Assembly: GCF_002127325.2 (NCBI RefSeq)
Contig: NC_035448.2
Location: 8,208,915-8,272,914, forward strand
Direction of reading: 5' to 3'
DNA from: Helianthus annuus
Taxonomy: Eukaryota > Streptophyta > Magnoliopsida > Asterales > Asteraceae
DNA: 64,000 nt
In this document: positions 1 to 12,951 of the stretch, piece after piece
Numbering within the stretch: the stretch's first letter is position 1
Layout: the number at the start of each line of letters is the position of its first letter
Made by a program: the position numbers and the translations under genes
The notes under the pieces: model-generated
The model's input: only the letters and a program-made list of their open reading frames with translations
What the model was told of the DNA's origin: nothing
The model's database searches: none

Positions 1-1043
1 ACGGTGACGAAGAAGTATGATATAGATGGTCGGGGCCGACGGCAGTTGTGGTGGTTAAGAAAATTGAACGGTGGCCGTGGCGGTTCGGTGGTGGTGCTGT
101 AGTGACGGTGGTTCAGTGGTTGTGCGGTGATGGCAGTGCGGCGGCTAGATGGTTGTGGTGGCCGTGATGTAGAGTTGATTTCTTCTCCGATGCCTTTGGT
201 AATTGGTGTCATCTTTTTTATGTTTGTGTGTTTGAGTGTGTGAGTGCAGGAGAAATCATTCCGGGGAACTTTCAGTGACTGTTGCTCCCCCCCAATTTCG
301 TTTTTTGAATTTTAAGTTTGTGATGTGTGTATACATGGGGTAAAAGATTGTGTCTTTAGAGGTGGGTTTTCATCCGTTGATTGAAGAGGCTGAGAGGTAG
401 AATACAGTAGGATTTATGATCCATGTAATGGGTAAGTAAACAATTTTATTGGATTACTTTGTTTGTATTTGCTTTTTAAAAGTAGAAGAAATAATACGTA
501 TTATTTAGGTGTTAAACATTATTTGGTAACATATGATTTACACAAATTTTGAATTGTGAATGTTTATGTTTATTTACCACATACCTCAATTCTATTTATT
601 ATTTTTTATAAAAAAATATAATATAGATAATATTTATTAAATACTCAATTGTATTTTTTACAAACAATGGAATTAATTGTTTTTATATTTGTTGTAAATT
701 TAAAATATGTTTAAATTCAAAGCTTCAAGAATTAAAAATTAAAAATTTATTGTTAGACTAAAGTTTAATACCATTAGCAAAATTTCCTTAAATGTTTTCT
801 GAGTGTAATTGCAGAAGATGACATAGATGGACATGAATTATGATATCATTTAGAGAACATATGTGTTACGTGTTTTTTGCAATATCAAAAAGGATAATTG
901 AGTTCAAAACCTCATTTGAAAATAATTTGCACAACGAAAATATTGGTTTATGCCTTTTGACTATCACAATTAAAACAACAAATTCAATGGTTTAAAAAAA
1001 AAACTCCAATAGCTCTGCCTAATGTTTCAAAGAAACAAATAAC
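1..1043. other. Intergenic sequence, no gene recognised
   Basis: The first 180 bases are rich in GGTGGT/GTGG triplets and the rest is AT-rich. Stop codons are frequent in all frames and I recognise no protein motif or repeat boundary. Confidence 0.6.
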
Positions 1044-1232
1044 GATTACGTGATCGGAACTGGGATCATAGTTTGTGCCAAACTTTTCTGTTGGGTACAA
1101 AAAATTAACGGATGGATATCGGAACCGGGATCATGGTTTGTGTCGAATCTTTCTGTTTAGTGCGAAAACTTTAACGGATATCGGATCCAGGATCACAGTT
1201 TGTGCCGAACTTTATAGGATGGTATAAAAAAT
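1044..1232. repeat. Three diverged ~70-bp tandem repeats
   Basis: The block 'gatcggaactgggatca' followed by 'gtttgtgcc' and 'attaacggat' recurs three times in a row with substitutions: around 1051, around 1120 and around 1182. No coding meaning is apparent. Confidence 0.7.
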
Positions 1233-2319
1233 TAACGGATTTACGATATTTAACGTAATTTAACTATAACGATCAACATGGTATTGGTATACATCGAGTT
1301 TCTATGAATAGATCTTTTGATATTTCAACCACTTTGACTTTTGCAAAACAAAATATGCTTTGTTTGTGTGTTGAAGCTTTATCACCCAAAAACCTATTGA
1401 ATTGTGTGTCTTAGTTAATACAATTCGATGATAGATAAATCTAATTAAAAAAATATCTAAAAGCAGACCTGCATTTATGTGATTGGAATCGAGATTCAGT
1501 TTGCGCATTCAGTGGCGAAGCTTGAGATTTCCGACCGGGGTCGAAAACTTATATACCTAAAAAATTATAAAACCGAGGGGTCGAAAACGTATATACCTAA
1601 AAAATTATATACGAAAACTACATACCGGGCACTACTGAGCGAAAAGTTTGGGGGGTCGGGCGCCCCCGGCCCCCACAAAGCTACGCCCCTGTGCGCATTG
1701 ATATTGGTTATTATTATTTTTTTATGGCACGTATTCGTATATATCCCGCCGCAACGCGCGGGTTGCGTCAACTCGTTATCGACATTTGTTAAACGGTTAG
1801 GGCTTTACCAAAAATAAAGTTCCAGCACTTGTCTCCCGCCATCGACCTTTAACCTCTGCCGATTTAGTTAATTTTGTTTATGTTTATGAACACGTTCATT
1901 TACTTAATGAATGATTGAGGAAGATTACGTCTTGTTCAGTAATGTTAAAAAAGAAGGATCGTAAATAGAAATTCACTATGGGGCCATATTTAATCAAAGT
2001 GGAAATTACATTAGATGCCGATTAAATTTTAATATAGTTTCATGCTTTTTGTTTTATATTACCTAATAATAATTTTAAAGTTTCCGCTTTTTCTATTTCA
2101 ATATAACTAGGTTTAAATAAGTTCATCGTGTTGCGGCGAATTTCTTTTGTTATTTAATTTGTGTTTACATGTGTTTTGAAATTATTACGAGCGTGTTATG
2201 AACAGAACTCCTGACAAGAATAAAAAGAAAATGTAGAAAAAAAAACAAAAGATAACCGAAAGAAAATCAACCAAAAAAGTTGTATGGTAACGATGTTGTT
2301 CATATAAAACCCGTGGTCA
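1233..2319. other. Intergenic sequence with a GC-rich patch
   Basis: This stretch is mostly AT-rich. A patch at about 1620-1700 (GGGGGTCGGGCGCCCCC) is a local GC-rich palindrome. A second patch at 1744-1765 (CCGCCGCAACGCGCGGG) looks like a transposon terminal hairpin, but no CTRR end follows it. No gene is seen. Confidence 0.5.
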
Positions 2320-2812
2320 GAGATGAGCAAATTGTTCTGGGTACCGGTACCAAATTTGCCGAACCGAAAGATCTTAAGTACCAATTCGGTACCGACTTTT
2401 GGCGTTCGTGGTACCGGTTCACTACCCTTTTTAACCTTCAAATACCGGTACCGTAACCGGTATTTTCGGTATCAGTACCGATTCTGTATTGGTTGGCATC
2501 GAGCTCAACCATACCCTGAAACTAAAAAAAGAAAAAAATTAAAAGTTGAAGAAAATCAACAAAAAAAGTTGTACGATACCGTTGTTCGTACGGTAACCGT
2601 GATCAGGGATGAGCAAATGGTACCGGGTAGCAGCACTGAATTTCCCAAACCAAAAGATTTCCAATATCAATTCGGCACCAACTTTTGACGTTTTCTGTAT
2701 TAATGCCGGTTTTTACCTTCATGTACTGATACCGAACAGGACCGTACCGGTTGACACCAAGCCTATTCCAACCCCTGATATTAAAAAAAAGATTAAAGTT
2801 AAAAAGTAAAGA
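2320..2812. repeat. Diverged ~280-bp direct repeat rich in GGTACC
   Basis: Two related halves both begin with 'agatgagcaaa' or 'ggatgagcaaa', run through GGTACCGG motifs and 'accaattcggtaccgactttt' or 'atcaattcggcaccaactttt', and end in A-rich sequence. The first half starts near 2321 and the second near 2607. The density of KpnI-like GGTACC palindromes is unusual. The short open frames here are artefacts of the repeat. Confidence 0.6.
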
Positions 2813-3940
2813 TAATAACTATTATTATGATGATATTAAAATAATAAAAGTATTAAAAAAACTATATATTATTGTAATATTAAAATCACTTAATATATAG
2901 TAATAATTTTTGAAATTTTATTTTTACCCTGATAGTGTTTGCATGTGTTAACTTTTCATCAACATTTTTTATTAATTTCTTATGATCATTTGTAATCAAT
3001 TTATCTTAGTTTTTTCTATTAAATTTTAATCCTTTAAAACTTAAAAGAATATAATTATAAGTTAAAAGAATAATATCAAACATTCTTATTATATTCATAA
3101 TTAATATCTTTACTGTTTTTTTATAGGTTTAATTTTTGTCATCAATAAGATTTGAGCCCACATCACATGAAAAAACAAAGTCTTATCCAACACCTTGATA
3201 CCATTGAGGCAAAAATCCTTTTAATATCTTTCTCTGTTAACTTGAAAAAACTATATATGTGATTGAGTTTACTTTTTAGTTTATTATTTAATTTGATTTT
3301 TTAATAATTGAAAAAACTATATATGTGATTGAGTTTAGTTTTTAGTTTATTATTTAATTTGATTTTTAAATAACTTAAGTTCCTTTACTTAAAATAATTT
3401 ATATACAGGGTTGAGTATGGTTTTTTATTATCAACACTTCAATGTAAATTTATTGAAATCGAAGTTGTATTCAAAGTGAAAACATGACTTTTTTTTGTTG
3501 TTACATCAAATAATAGCGCTATGGGCTTTCGTTTTTATATATTTTTAGATCGACGTAAAACATGCGTCGATATCTTATTGAGCATATGCCGACTTTATAT
3601 TTTTAGTTTTGTTCTTTCGGTTACTATTCTGAATGCGAGTATTGTACTGATACCGTAATGAACAGAACCAATACTGGCCGAATGTACGCCGCGTAACAAG
3701 AATGAATATACCAGTTAGATTTAGGTATGTTTGTTTTGCAGGAGTGAGAACCTAAATGGAACGAATTATTGCGGGGGAATGAAAAAAAATATGTTTGGTT
3801 GGTCAAGGTTATGGAATCATTCATTGCATAAAGCATTCCATTCCGTCTAAAAACCTCAAATTAATTCCATCCACATTGTGTTTTCTTTTTTGTTCCATTC
3901 CCTCTCTCAATGATAACCACCCGCCACCCACCACCCTCCA
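2813..3940. other. AT-rich intergenic sequence
   Basis: This stretch is strongly AT-rich up to about 3900. I see no gene or complete transposon. It ends in the CCACC-rich target region where the retrotransposon at 3946 inserted. Confidence 0.6.
3242..3366. repeat. 66-bp tandem duplication
   Basis: The sequence starting 'ttgaaaaaactatatatgtg' occurs twice back to back (about 3242 and 3308) with only a few differences, which suggests a recent slippage or unequal-exchange duplication. Confidence 0.8.
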
Positions 3941-3945
3941 CCGCC

Positions 3946-6867
3946 TGTCGCACCCTCAAAATACCACCTAGGGAGTGTCCCTGATAGGCGTGTGACGTAC
4001 CAATAACGAGCCACCAATTACATTGAACCCATACAAATTATAATTAAAAATCCCATTATTAATAAAAACATCTTCAATAAGTTTAAACGAAAACCAATAA
4101 GTTCAGCGGAAGCAAATAGTAAACGAATTTAAACAGTTTCAAAACCCAAGTATGATATCAAGAAATCAGTCACATAAATCCTTCCTGTCGACCCATGACC
4201 ACTCCAGCTACTCCACACAGCAAGTTCCCAAATCCAAATTACCTAACGACCTGCGAGCATGCAACAAGTGTATCAGACCACGCTGGTGAGTTCATAGTTT
4301 TACGAAAACGTTGATTACCAAGAGTTAGTTAGTCCATTGAATTTAATTCCGAAAGTAATATTGAAAACAATGCTGATAATAACCCGAATACAAGACGGCT
4401 TCTGATTATTTTGCCCTTTCTCCAATGCTCCTATCAAAGCATTGGTCATGACTAGGTCATTAGTTCAACACCCGTTCTCCCAGATACGGGGTGAGGTTGC
4501 CAAACCTAAGTAGCGCTACTAACTAATACCATGTTACCTTCCCGGTAACCAAACAACACGGAGGGACTTTAAAGGTGATAGGAAGAGTATATTATCCAAC
4601 ATTCCCGTTTTTACCCAAAAGACTTATCCCTCCCAGGAATACCCACTGACTGTCCCAACCACCGGGACGCATGCTCAAGAGATGAACTCACCTTCGGTTT
4701 GCTCGGTTAGATTAAATGCTCGTTAAACAGTTGATCAATCAAGGCCTATCGTGAGAGACGGTTAGTTTCATGAATTCACAATTTACGTATCTAGTCATAC
4801 GTATTGCTTAAGAATAAACATCTAAACATATAACATCACGTATGTCATACATGCATCCAGATAATAGTACGTTTACGTTACAAGTTCACATCTCATACAC
4901 ACGGATATGCATGTTGCAATAATATTTCATAACACCATTATCACAAACAGTAACCACATATAATAACACAAAGTCGGACTAAGAAGCTCCCCCCTTTAAA
5001 CTCGGACAGGGAAGTCCCCATACAAAGCTCGGACAAAGAGGGATCAAAACTCGGACATGGGGTCTTGTGGTTAAAAGTCGGACCCCCTATGCGTAGCCTC
5101 CAAAACTCGGACAACATGTATGACAAGAAACTCGGACCACAAAGTGAATTAAAAACTCGGGACCCTTTATTTACAAACTTCAATAGTCGGATTTTCTAAT
5201 ATATATTACACTTATTTCTCAAGTACCATTGGGCCAAAGCCACAACCAATGACCTTCCACTTGCCGCCCACATCCCTCAATCACACAAGATCCGAATTCA
5301 ATTCACAGCAATATAACCGAATACACAGTTTCCTATATTCATTTAATATCCTCATTATATTCTACAAATTTTCACATGGTGCACTCAGACTTTTGTCCAC
5401 TTGATTAGACCAAAAAAGTTAGTGGGTCGGTTCTCAAACATCCAGCCGACATATCCACCAATCTTATACTAAGCCGCCACTTCTTTTTTTTTTTTTATCA
5501 TTTGGTTCTCTAATATTAGTGGGCCAAGAAACTAACCAATACCCCCTTTTTAGCCACCCTATCCCACCAATAGGAGCCCTTGACCGCCCCAAAGCCACAT
5601 GCCCTTAGTAACCTACTGACCATTATTTACTAGCCGACATGTTGTGTGAATTTCTCCATAATCTCATGCAGTTCAATGCAAAAAGGCTGACCATTATTTA
5701 TCATCTCACCATTTTATTGGACCAAATATATAGTGGGTTTGACAATCATACCTCATTCTAATAATTATCACAATAATTTCATCATCCTCATGCACAAAAC
5801 TTTGACAATAAATGGCAAGACATTAACAGAGATTTATCAAGCGATATATATTAAGAACACAATGCTTATTCATGTGAAACCCTACTCCCTTTACATATGC
5901 ATAATAAGAATGCTACCCAACCCAAAATCAGTCCCCTAATCATAACTTGATAATACCCAGAAACTATCACAAGTCCACTGATCAATCGATGACTAGTATA
6001 AATCAAGATCAAAATCACATAACAGCACATAATATCACTTAGATAAGTCAACAAGCACAATCATGGTTTGATACACGTGTGTGTAGAGGATGCAACTAAT
6101 GACTAGCTTACTAACCAGTTAGGGGATGCACGTGTATGTAGAGGACTTGACTTCGAAGATGAAGACTTGACTCCAAAGATGACGAAGAGGGGTGGGGTTT
6201 ACTGCCGTCATTCATTCAGGGGGGGTATAGGGTTTGCAATAATAATAATAAGTTATATCCTACAACAATTGGATTTACGAAAACATGAAGTGAAGGAGGG
6301 GATTGGGCCGATTTTGTTTAAAGATGGTGGATTGGGCCGATAACTACTAGACATAAACTACTCCAATATATTAAGGGCAATCGCATATGTGATTATTTGT
6401 ATGGCAGTTTTAGAAATCGTAATGTTCAATCAAACACCTTGACCATCTATCATGCACAATTAACTATTTATTCCTACAATGCTTTGCTGTTTGCATACTA
6501 CCTCAATAACCATTTGATTATGACCATCATGCACACAAGGTTTTTCCTTATTTTGATAACATGCTAGTCCAGTTCCACATTCAACCAGGTTCTAATTTCA
6601 TCACATACAACATCATGGCATGGGCCGAAGCCCAAATACTTGTGTGGTTCAACTACACTCTCCGACATACTCAAATACGTTTACACTTGACTATAATAAC
6701 CTAGCAAAACGTTTGACCAAATGTTTAATGTTTAATGTTTAACAGAAACGTGGAATGAGAGAATTATGGAAAGTTAGGATCACGGGATTAAATAACGGTA
6801 ATCCTAAAAGTTCGGGTTGTCACATCATCCCCAACTTAAAAGAATCCTAAAAGTTCGGGTTGTCACA
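3946..6867 (-). repeat. Left LTR (3' LTR of the minus-strand element)
   Basis: On the plus strand it starts TGTCGCACCC and ends GGTTGTCACA. It contains a cluster of about ten 'aactcggac'-like motifs at 4974-5190. Its right end carries a 45-bp tandem duplication that includes a second copy of the polypurine tract and U3 start. The 80-, 68- and 64-codon open frames inside are not genes; they simply recur in both LTRs. Confidence 0.95.
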
Positions 6868-6880
6868 TCATCCCCAACTT
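6868..6880 (-). promoter_or_regulatory. Polypurine tract for plus-strand priming
   Basis: On the minus strand this reads AAGTTGGGGATGA directly before the LTR start TGTGACAACC. It is the expected place for the RNase H-resistant primer. A second copy of the same tract lies 45 bp inside the LTR. Confidence 0.85.
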
Positions 6881-9706
6881 AAAAGAAATTTCGTCCCGAA
6901 ATTTGATAAGCAAGCACAAAGGAGTGAAGTGAGGAAATTAAGATTATTGTGGATTTTGCTCGGGTGTCACATCCTCCCCATGTTACAGAAATTTCGTCCC
7001 GAAATTTGGGCTATATTATACTCTAGGCTCCAATTATGAGTTTGTCGATAATTCACTAAACACGTAGTTAAATACAGTTTCACGAAAGTTCACTAAATAA
7101 TATATAAGTCATATAGCATATAAAGTCAGATAACATATAAATTCACATAAGTTATATTTCTTTATTTGTTCAGGAATAGTGTTCTAATTGTTCATCAACG
7201 TTCGAGTACAACCCATGTGTAATTCCGTAATTCCCCGAATTACCGTTATGTGAGTGTTATGCATGAATGAGTGTTTGAGGTAATAGAGTTTGTGTTAATT
7301 GTGTTATACTAAAAATGTCTTGCTCTTAAGTAGAAACACAAGTTGAGTTAATAGGAGCTTGATAATGAAGAATGTTGTGACAAGTTATGCTGAGCTCAAG
7401 AGATGCTCACAAAAGTTGAAATACGAGTGTGTCATACATCTGTATGGCATTGCCTGATGCATTTAACATGTGCGACCGGGGGGGGGGGGTTGTTGCACTA
7501 AATATAACTTGGGTGAACTACACGCCTTCGAATTTGGGGACTTGCAAAAAGGCAGTATCTAGTTATCATGGATGTTGTATATTAAGTAACCAACACTTCA
7601 CGAAGCAAGTGTATCTAATGTATATCTAGAGCTTACCAGAATTGAGGCGAATGTCGTACATCATAAACGAAGGGTCGACGAGATAAACCGAACTGGAAAT
7701 GTGTTAAGGTAGTTTGTTACAGGCTAAAATGCTCAACCCTCAAATCACGTGTGTCGGGTGCACCACCAAGATTTTCTCGAAGCAAAATATGTGAATGTGA
7801 TAAAGTGAGTGTAAGAGATATATGTTTATATATGGTATCGCTACTGGCGATCAGAACTGGTGCAGTCACCCCTATCGAAGATCAAAGGTGATGCCATCGT
7901 ATGTAAGAATTCGAGAAAGAAAATATAATTTCTTGGAACAGGTGATTCAAGCAATTCAATCAATCGATTGAATGAAAACTCAAGTTAGGCATTAATCCCT
8001 ATTTCAGACTGGTATCATCTTGACTCGTTCGTTCAGAGGGAAAAGAGATTTTCAGTTAATATTGATCGTGTTATTTTGGTCGCAGTTGGGTGTAGTAGAT
8101 GACCAGCCTTCGGTCAAAGGGAGATAAGCATGGAATAAAGAGGTCGATGAAGCTATACATGAGTATGGTGCTTTCACACAAGAAGGAATTTTGACCTTGG
8201 CATACCTTACGTAAGTAAAAATTTTATTTTTATGTTATTGCACATTGATGATCTTAAGTATGACTCATTCCTCGAGTGACGTTCGTAGAAAGTGATTTAG
8301 CCAAGCGAGGTTTAGCGTATAACAGGGCTATGCAAGAACTATGGTATTCATTTTAGCACAACAAGATAAGACGCGAAGAATATACCAAAACGCGGTTATC
8401 ATCAATCTGTTCCATCTAATTGTTTTAGAATCATGAGTAAAGTAGCAAATCTGATGATGAGGATGTAGCTGGTCGCAAACAAGAAGTATAAATGGAAATA
8501 AAGTGATGTACTGGTCGATGGGAGCGTTACTTTGAGGGTGTTGGCGCAAGAAGAATTATGTTGAAGAGTAACGGTTGGTCGAATTCATAGTGATCCGGTT
8601 TAATCGGAGCGTTCTCCACAGTCGTCAAGCCTGCCGTATGCGAATAAGAATGGTTCACTAAAATCTATGTACGAAATTGAGGGTGTAATTGGTCGAACAT
8701 GTATGAAGCCAACTTTGAAGGGTTGAACTAAGGCGTGTGCATTAGGAACATCAAGTACGTCACCAAAAGGTTTCATTACAAGAACACGAAAATATTTTCG
8801 AAATGATATGGTCATAAAATAATACACAACCATCCTCAGAGTACAAGAAGTGATCACTACGTATCAAAAGAAGAGTTTATCAGGTTACTTTTAAACTAGA
8901 ACACAATGTTATAGAAGTTTATGCGTAGACAATCGAGAATGTAGTGTGACCATGATAATGGTATGATAGGTTTATCTGTATCAAGAACAGTAACTAACTG
9001 TCACCTTAAACGGTAAGCGTCGGCCAAAACAAGGGCTAGGGGATAGACTAGCTTAAAGAGGAAAACTGTTATGCAATAGCAATTCTAGCGATACAAGGAG
9101 TAAGATTATTGTTTATGTCATCATGTTTATCCGGGAGTTGATTAACTTATACCCCCGTCCTCCGTTGTCCCTCATGGTTCTATATAAGAGAAGGGAACAA
9201 CCTTATGGGTCGAAATGAGGTAAAAGTCGAGTATCACATTGAAATCTACAAACTACCAAGTTTACACACAATAGGGCAGAACTCTTCTCACGCTCGTTAA
9301 GCCTCACTGGGACTTGCATGCACCTCGCGTTATTATTATGTGTGCACCCATAATAATAAGGCGATTTGCATGCTTATCTCAGTGCCTCTTAACTTGCGCT
9401 AAAAGGTTCCCCACATTCAAATAGCAAGCGAAAGGTTTTATAGGATCAAGAATCACAATAGTCGAAGAGTAGTGTCACACTAACAGTTCACATAACAGGG
9501 GTTGGGAATGTAAGGGCTCATGCTGTTGTGCCAAGTGTGCATTCACGTGTAATGTTATACATAAGTGTACACTAGATATACTATGCAATCGTAAATAAGA
9601 AACGAACCTTGCAGTCTGGAGCTGAGTGTCATGGTCGATTTCGGTCCTGTTCGGTTATAGTCTGGTTTTATGAAAACTTTTTAAAACCAAGTTCACTATA
9701 ACCAAT
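6881..9706 (-). other. Non-coding interior of the LTR retrotransposon
   Basis: No domain of gag or pol is recognisable on either strand; the longest open frame is 85 codons (8600-8857, minus) and matches nothing I know. At 6964-7004 there is a further diverged copy of the polypurine/U3 junction motif (CCTCCCC...AAATTTCGTCCCGAAATTT on the plus strand). A run of ten G lies at about 7479-7488. Confidence 0.8.
9290..9400. repeat. ~110-bp imperfect palindrome (hairpin)
   Basis: The left arm 'ttaagcctcactgggac', 'ttgcatgc' and 'ttattattatg' is mirrored by 'cataataataa', 'ttgcatgc' and 'ctcagtgcctcttaa', around a loop at about 9341-9347. In RNA it would form a long stem. It lies in the retrotransposon leader, about 300 bases downstream of the primer binding site. 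Confidence 0.75.
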
Positions 9707-9719
9707 GGCTCTGATACCA
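9707..9719 (-). promoter_or_regulatory. Primer binding site for initiator tRNA-Met
   Basis: The minus strand reads TGGTATCAGAGCC, the standard complement of the 3' end of plant initiator tRNA-Met. It begins three bases inside the 5' LTR (9723-12646). It fixes the orientation of the element. Confidence 0.92.
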
Positions 9720-9722
9720 AAC

Positions 9723-12646
9723 TGTCGCACCCTCAAAATACCACCTAGGGAGTGTCCCTGATAGGCGTGTGACGTACCAATAACGAGCCACCAATTACAT
9801 TGAACCCATACAAATTATAATTAAAAATCCCATTATTAATAAAAACATCTTCAATAAGTTTAAACGAAAACCAATAAGTTCAGCGGAAGCAAATAGTAAA
9901 CGAATTTAAACAGTTTCAAAACCCAAGTATGATATCAAGAAATCAGTCACATAAATCCTTCCTGTCGACCCATGACCACTCCAGCTACTCCACACAGCAA
10001 GTTCCCAAATCCAAATTACCTAACGACCTGCGAGCATGCAACAAGTGTATCAGACCACGCTGGTGAGTTCATAGTTTTACGAAAACGTTGATTACCAAGA
10101 GTTAGTTAGTCCATTGAATTTAATTCCGAAAGTAATATTGAAAACAATGCTGATAATAACCCGAATACAAGACGGCTTCTGATTATTTTGCCCTTTCTCC
10201 AATGCTCCTATCAAAGCATTGGTCATGACTAGGTCATTAGTTCAACACCCGTTCTCCCAGATACGGGGTGAGGTTGCCAAACCTAAGTAGCGCTACTAAC
10301 TAATACCATGTTACCTTCCCGGTAACCAAACAACACGGAGGGACTTTAAAGGTGATAGGAAGAGTATATTATCCAACATTCCCGTTTTTACCCAAAAGAC
10401 TTATCCCTCCCAGGAATACCCACTGACTGTCCCAACCACCGGGACGCATGCTCAAGAGATGAACTCACCTTCGGTTTGCTCGGTTAGATTAAATGCTCGT
10501 TAAACAGTTGATCAATCAAGGCCTATCGTGAGAGACGGTTAGTTTCATGAATTCACAATTTACGTATCTAGTCATACGTATTGCTTAAGAATAAACATCT
10601 AAACATATAACATCACGTATGTCATACATGCATCCAGATAATAGTACGTTTACGTTACAAGTTCACATCTCATACACACGGATATGCATGTTGCAATAAT
10701 ATTTCATAACACCATTATCACAAACAGTAACCACATATAATAACACAAAGTCGGACTAAGAAGCTCCCCCCTTTAAACTCGGACAGGGAAGTCCCCATAC
10801 AAAGCTCGGACAAAGAGGGATCAAAACTCGGACATGGGGTCTTGTGGTTAAAAGTCGGACCCCCTATGCGTAGCCTCCAAAACTCGGACAACATGTATGA
10901 CAAGAAACTCGGACCACAAAGTGAATTAAAAACTCGGGACCCTTTATTTACAAACTTCAATAGTCGGATTTTCTAATATATATTACACTTATTTCTCAAG
11001 TACCATTGGGCCAAAGCCACAACCAATGACCTTCCACTTGCCGCCCACATCCCTCAATCACACAAGATCCGAATTCAATTCACAGCAATATAACCGAATA
11101 CACAGTTTCCTATATTCATTTAATATCCTCATTATATTCTACAAATTTTCACATGGTGCACTCAGACTTTTGTCCACTTGATTAGACCAAAAAAGTTAGT
11201 GGGTCGGTTCTCAAACATCCAGCCGACATATCCACCAATCTTATACTAAGCCGCCACTTCTTTTTTTTTTTTTTTATCATTTGGTTCTCTAATATTAGTG
11301 GGCCAAGAAACTAACCAATACCCCCTTTTTAGCCACCCTATCCCACCAATAGGAGCCCTTGACCGCCCCAAAGCCACATGCCCTTAGTAACCTACTGACC
11401 ATTATTTACTAGCCGACATGTTGTGTGAATTTCTCCATAATCTCATGCAGTTCAATGCAAAAAGGCTGACCATTATTTATCATCTCACCATTTTATTGGA
11501 CCAAATATATAGTGGGTTTGACAATCATACCTCATTCTATTAATTATCACAATAATTTCATCATCCTCATGCACAAAACTTTGACAATAAATGGCAAGAC
11601 ATTAACAGAGATTTATCAAGCGATATATATTAAGAACACAATGCTTATTCATGTGAAACCCTACTCCCTTTACATATGCATAATAAGAATGCTACCCAAC
11701 CCAAAATCAGTCCCCTAATCATAACTTGATAATACCCAGAAACTATCACAAGTCCACTGATCAATCGATGACTAGTATAAATCAAGATCAAAATCACATA
11801 ACAGCACATAATATCACTTAGATAAGTCAACAAGCACAATCATGGTTTGATACACGTGTGTGTAGAGGATGCAACTAATGACTAGCTTACTAACCAGTTA
11901 GGGGATGCACGTGTATGTAGAGGACTTGACTTCGAAGATGAAGACTTGACTCCAAAGATGACGAAGAGGGGTGGGGTTTACTGCCGTCATTCATTCAGGG
12001 GGGGTATAGGGTTTGCAATAATAATAATAAGTTATATCCTACAACAATTGGATTTACGAAAACATGAAGTGAAGGAGGGGATTGGGCCGATTTTGTTTAA
12101 AGATGGTGGATTGGGCCGATAACTACTAGACATAAACTACTCCAATATATTAAGGGCAATCGCATATGTGATTATTTGTATGGCAGTTTTAGAAATCGTA
12201 ATGTTCAATCAAACACCTTGACCATCTATCATGCACAATTAACTATTTATTCCTACAATGCTTTGCTGTTTGCATACTACCTCAATAACCATTTGATTAT
12301 GACCATCATGCACACAAGGTTTTTCCTTATTTTGATAACATGCTAGTCCAGTTCCACATTCAACCAGGTTCTAATTTCATCACATACAACATCATGGCAT
12401 GGGCCGAAGCCCAAATACTTGTGTGGTTCAACTACACTCTCCGACATACTCAAATACGTTTACACTTGACTATAATAACCTAGCAAAACGTTTGACCAAA
12501 TGTTTAATGTTTAATGTTTAACAGAAACGTGGAATGAGAGAATTATGGAAAGTTAGGATCACGGGATTAAATAACGGTAATCCTAAAAGTTCGGGTTGTC
12601 ACATCATCCCCAACTTAAAAGAATCCTAAAAGTTCGGGTTGTCACA
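9723..12646 (-). repeat. Right LTR (5' LTR of the minus-strand element)
   Basis: This is a near-identical copy of 3946-6867: 13 versus 15 T in one homopolymer, and A/T at the position matching 5760. As the 5' LTR it would carry the element promoter on the minus strand. Confidence 0.95.
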
Positions 12647-12951
12647 CCGCCCCCTCGGTTTCCATAACCACCCACCGCTACTGCCACCTTCCATCGTCCT
12701 ACGACAGTTCGATATCTATCCATGGTTGTTGTGACACGACCCCTTTTTTTATCATTTGTGATACAATCTTAATTCCATTGTAATTGTATTCTTATTTTAT
12801 AACCAATAAAGTATCATGCTCTATTTACAAGTTTTATTGATTATACAATCATGCGTGTATTTATATAGACACACCTAAATAATCATATATCCGATATTTT
12901 TTTTTACCAATCATACAAATATTCTATTACTATTTAAAATAAATATAAGGG
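12647..12951. other. Spacer between retrotransposon and MITE cluster
   Basis: It starts with the CCGCC target duplication and continues the CCACC-rich sequence interrupted at 3945. The remainder is AT-rich and no gene is seen. Confidence 0.6.

Larger units (their letters stand above)
3946..12646 (-). mobile_element. Complete non-autonomous Ty3/Gypsy-type LTR retrotransposon
   Basis: This 8701-bp element has two near-identical long terminal repeats: 3946-6867 (2922 bp) and 9723-12646 (2924 bp). It is bounded by the 5-bp target-site duplication CCGCC at 3941-3945 and 12647-12651. Both LTRs have TG...CA ends. Polarity is minus: a primer binding site matching initiator tRNA-Met lies just inside the right LTR, and a polypurine tract lies just inside the left LTR. 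The minus-strand LTR begins TGTGACAACCCGAAC, and GGGACGAAATTTC precedes the polypurine tract; both are familiar from plant Ty3/Gypsy elements. The 2.85-kb interior has no gag, protease, reverse transcriptase or integrase that I can recognise, so movement must have used proteins from another element. The only LTR differences I noticed are a 2-base T-run change and one A/T substitution, so insertion was recent. Confidence 0.95.

Noticed and set aside
1744..1765. Helitron 3' end hairpin (CCGCCGCAACGCGCGGG)
   Set aside because: No CTRR motif follows within the expected distance and no 5' end is seen.
4941..6060. Open frames of 80, 68 and 64 codons, repeated at 10718-11839
   Set aside because: They recur only because they lie in the two LTRs; no similarity to known proteins and no expected codon pattern.
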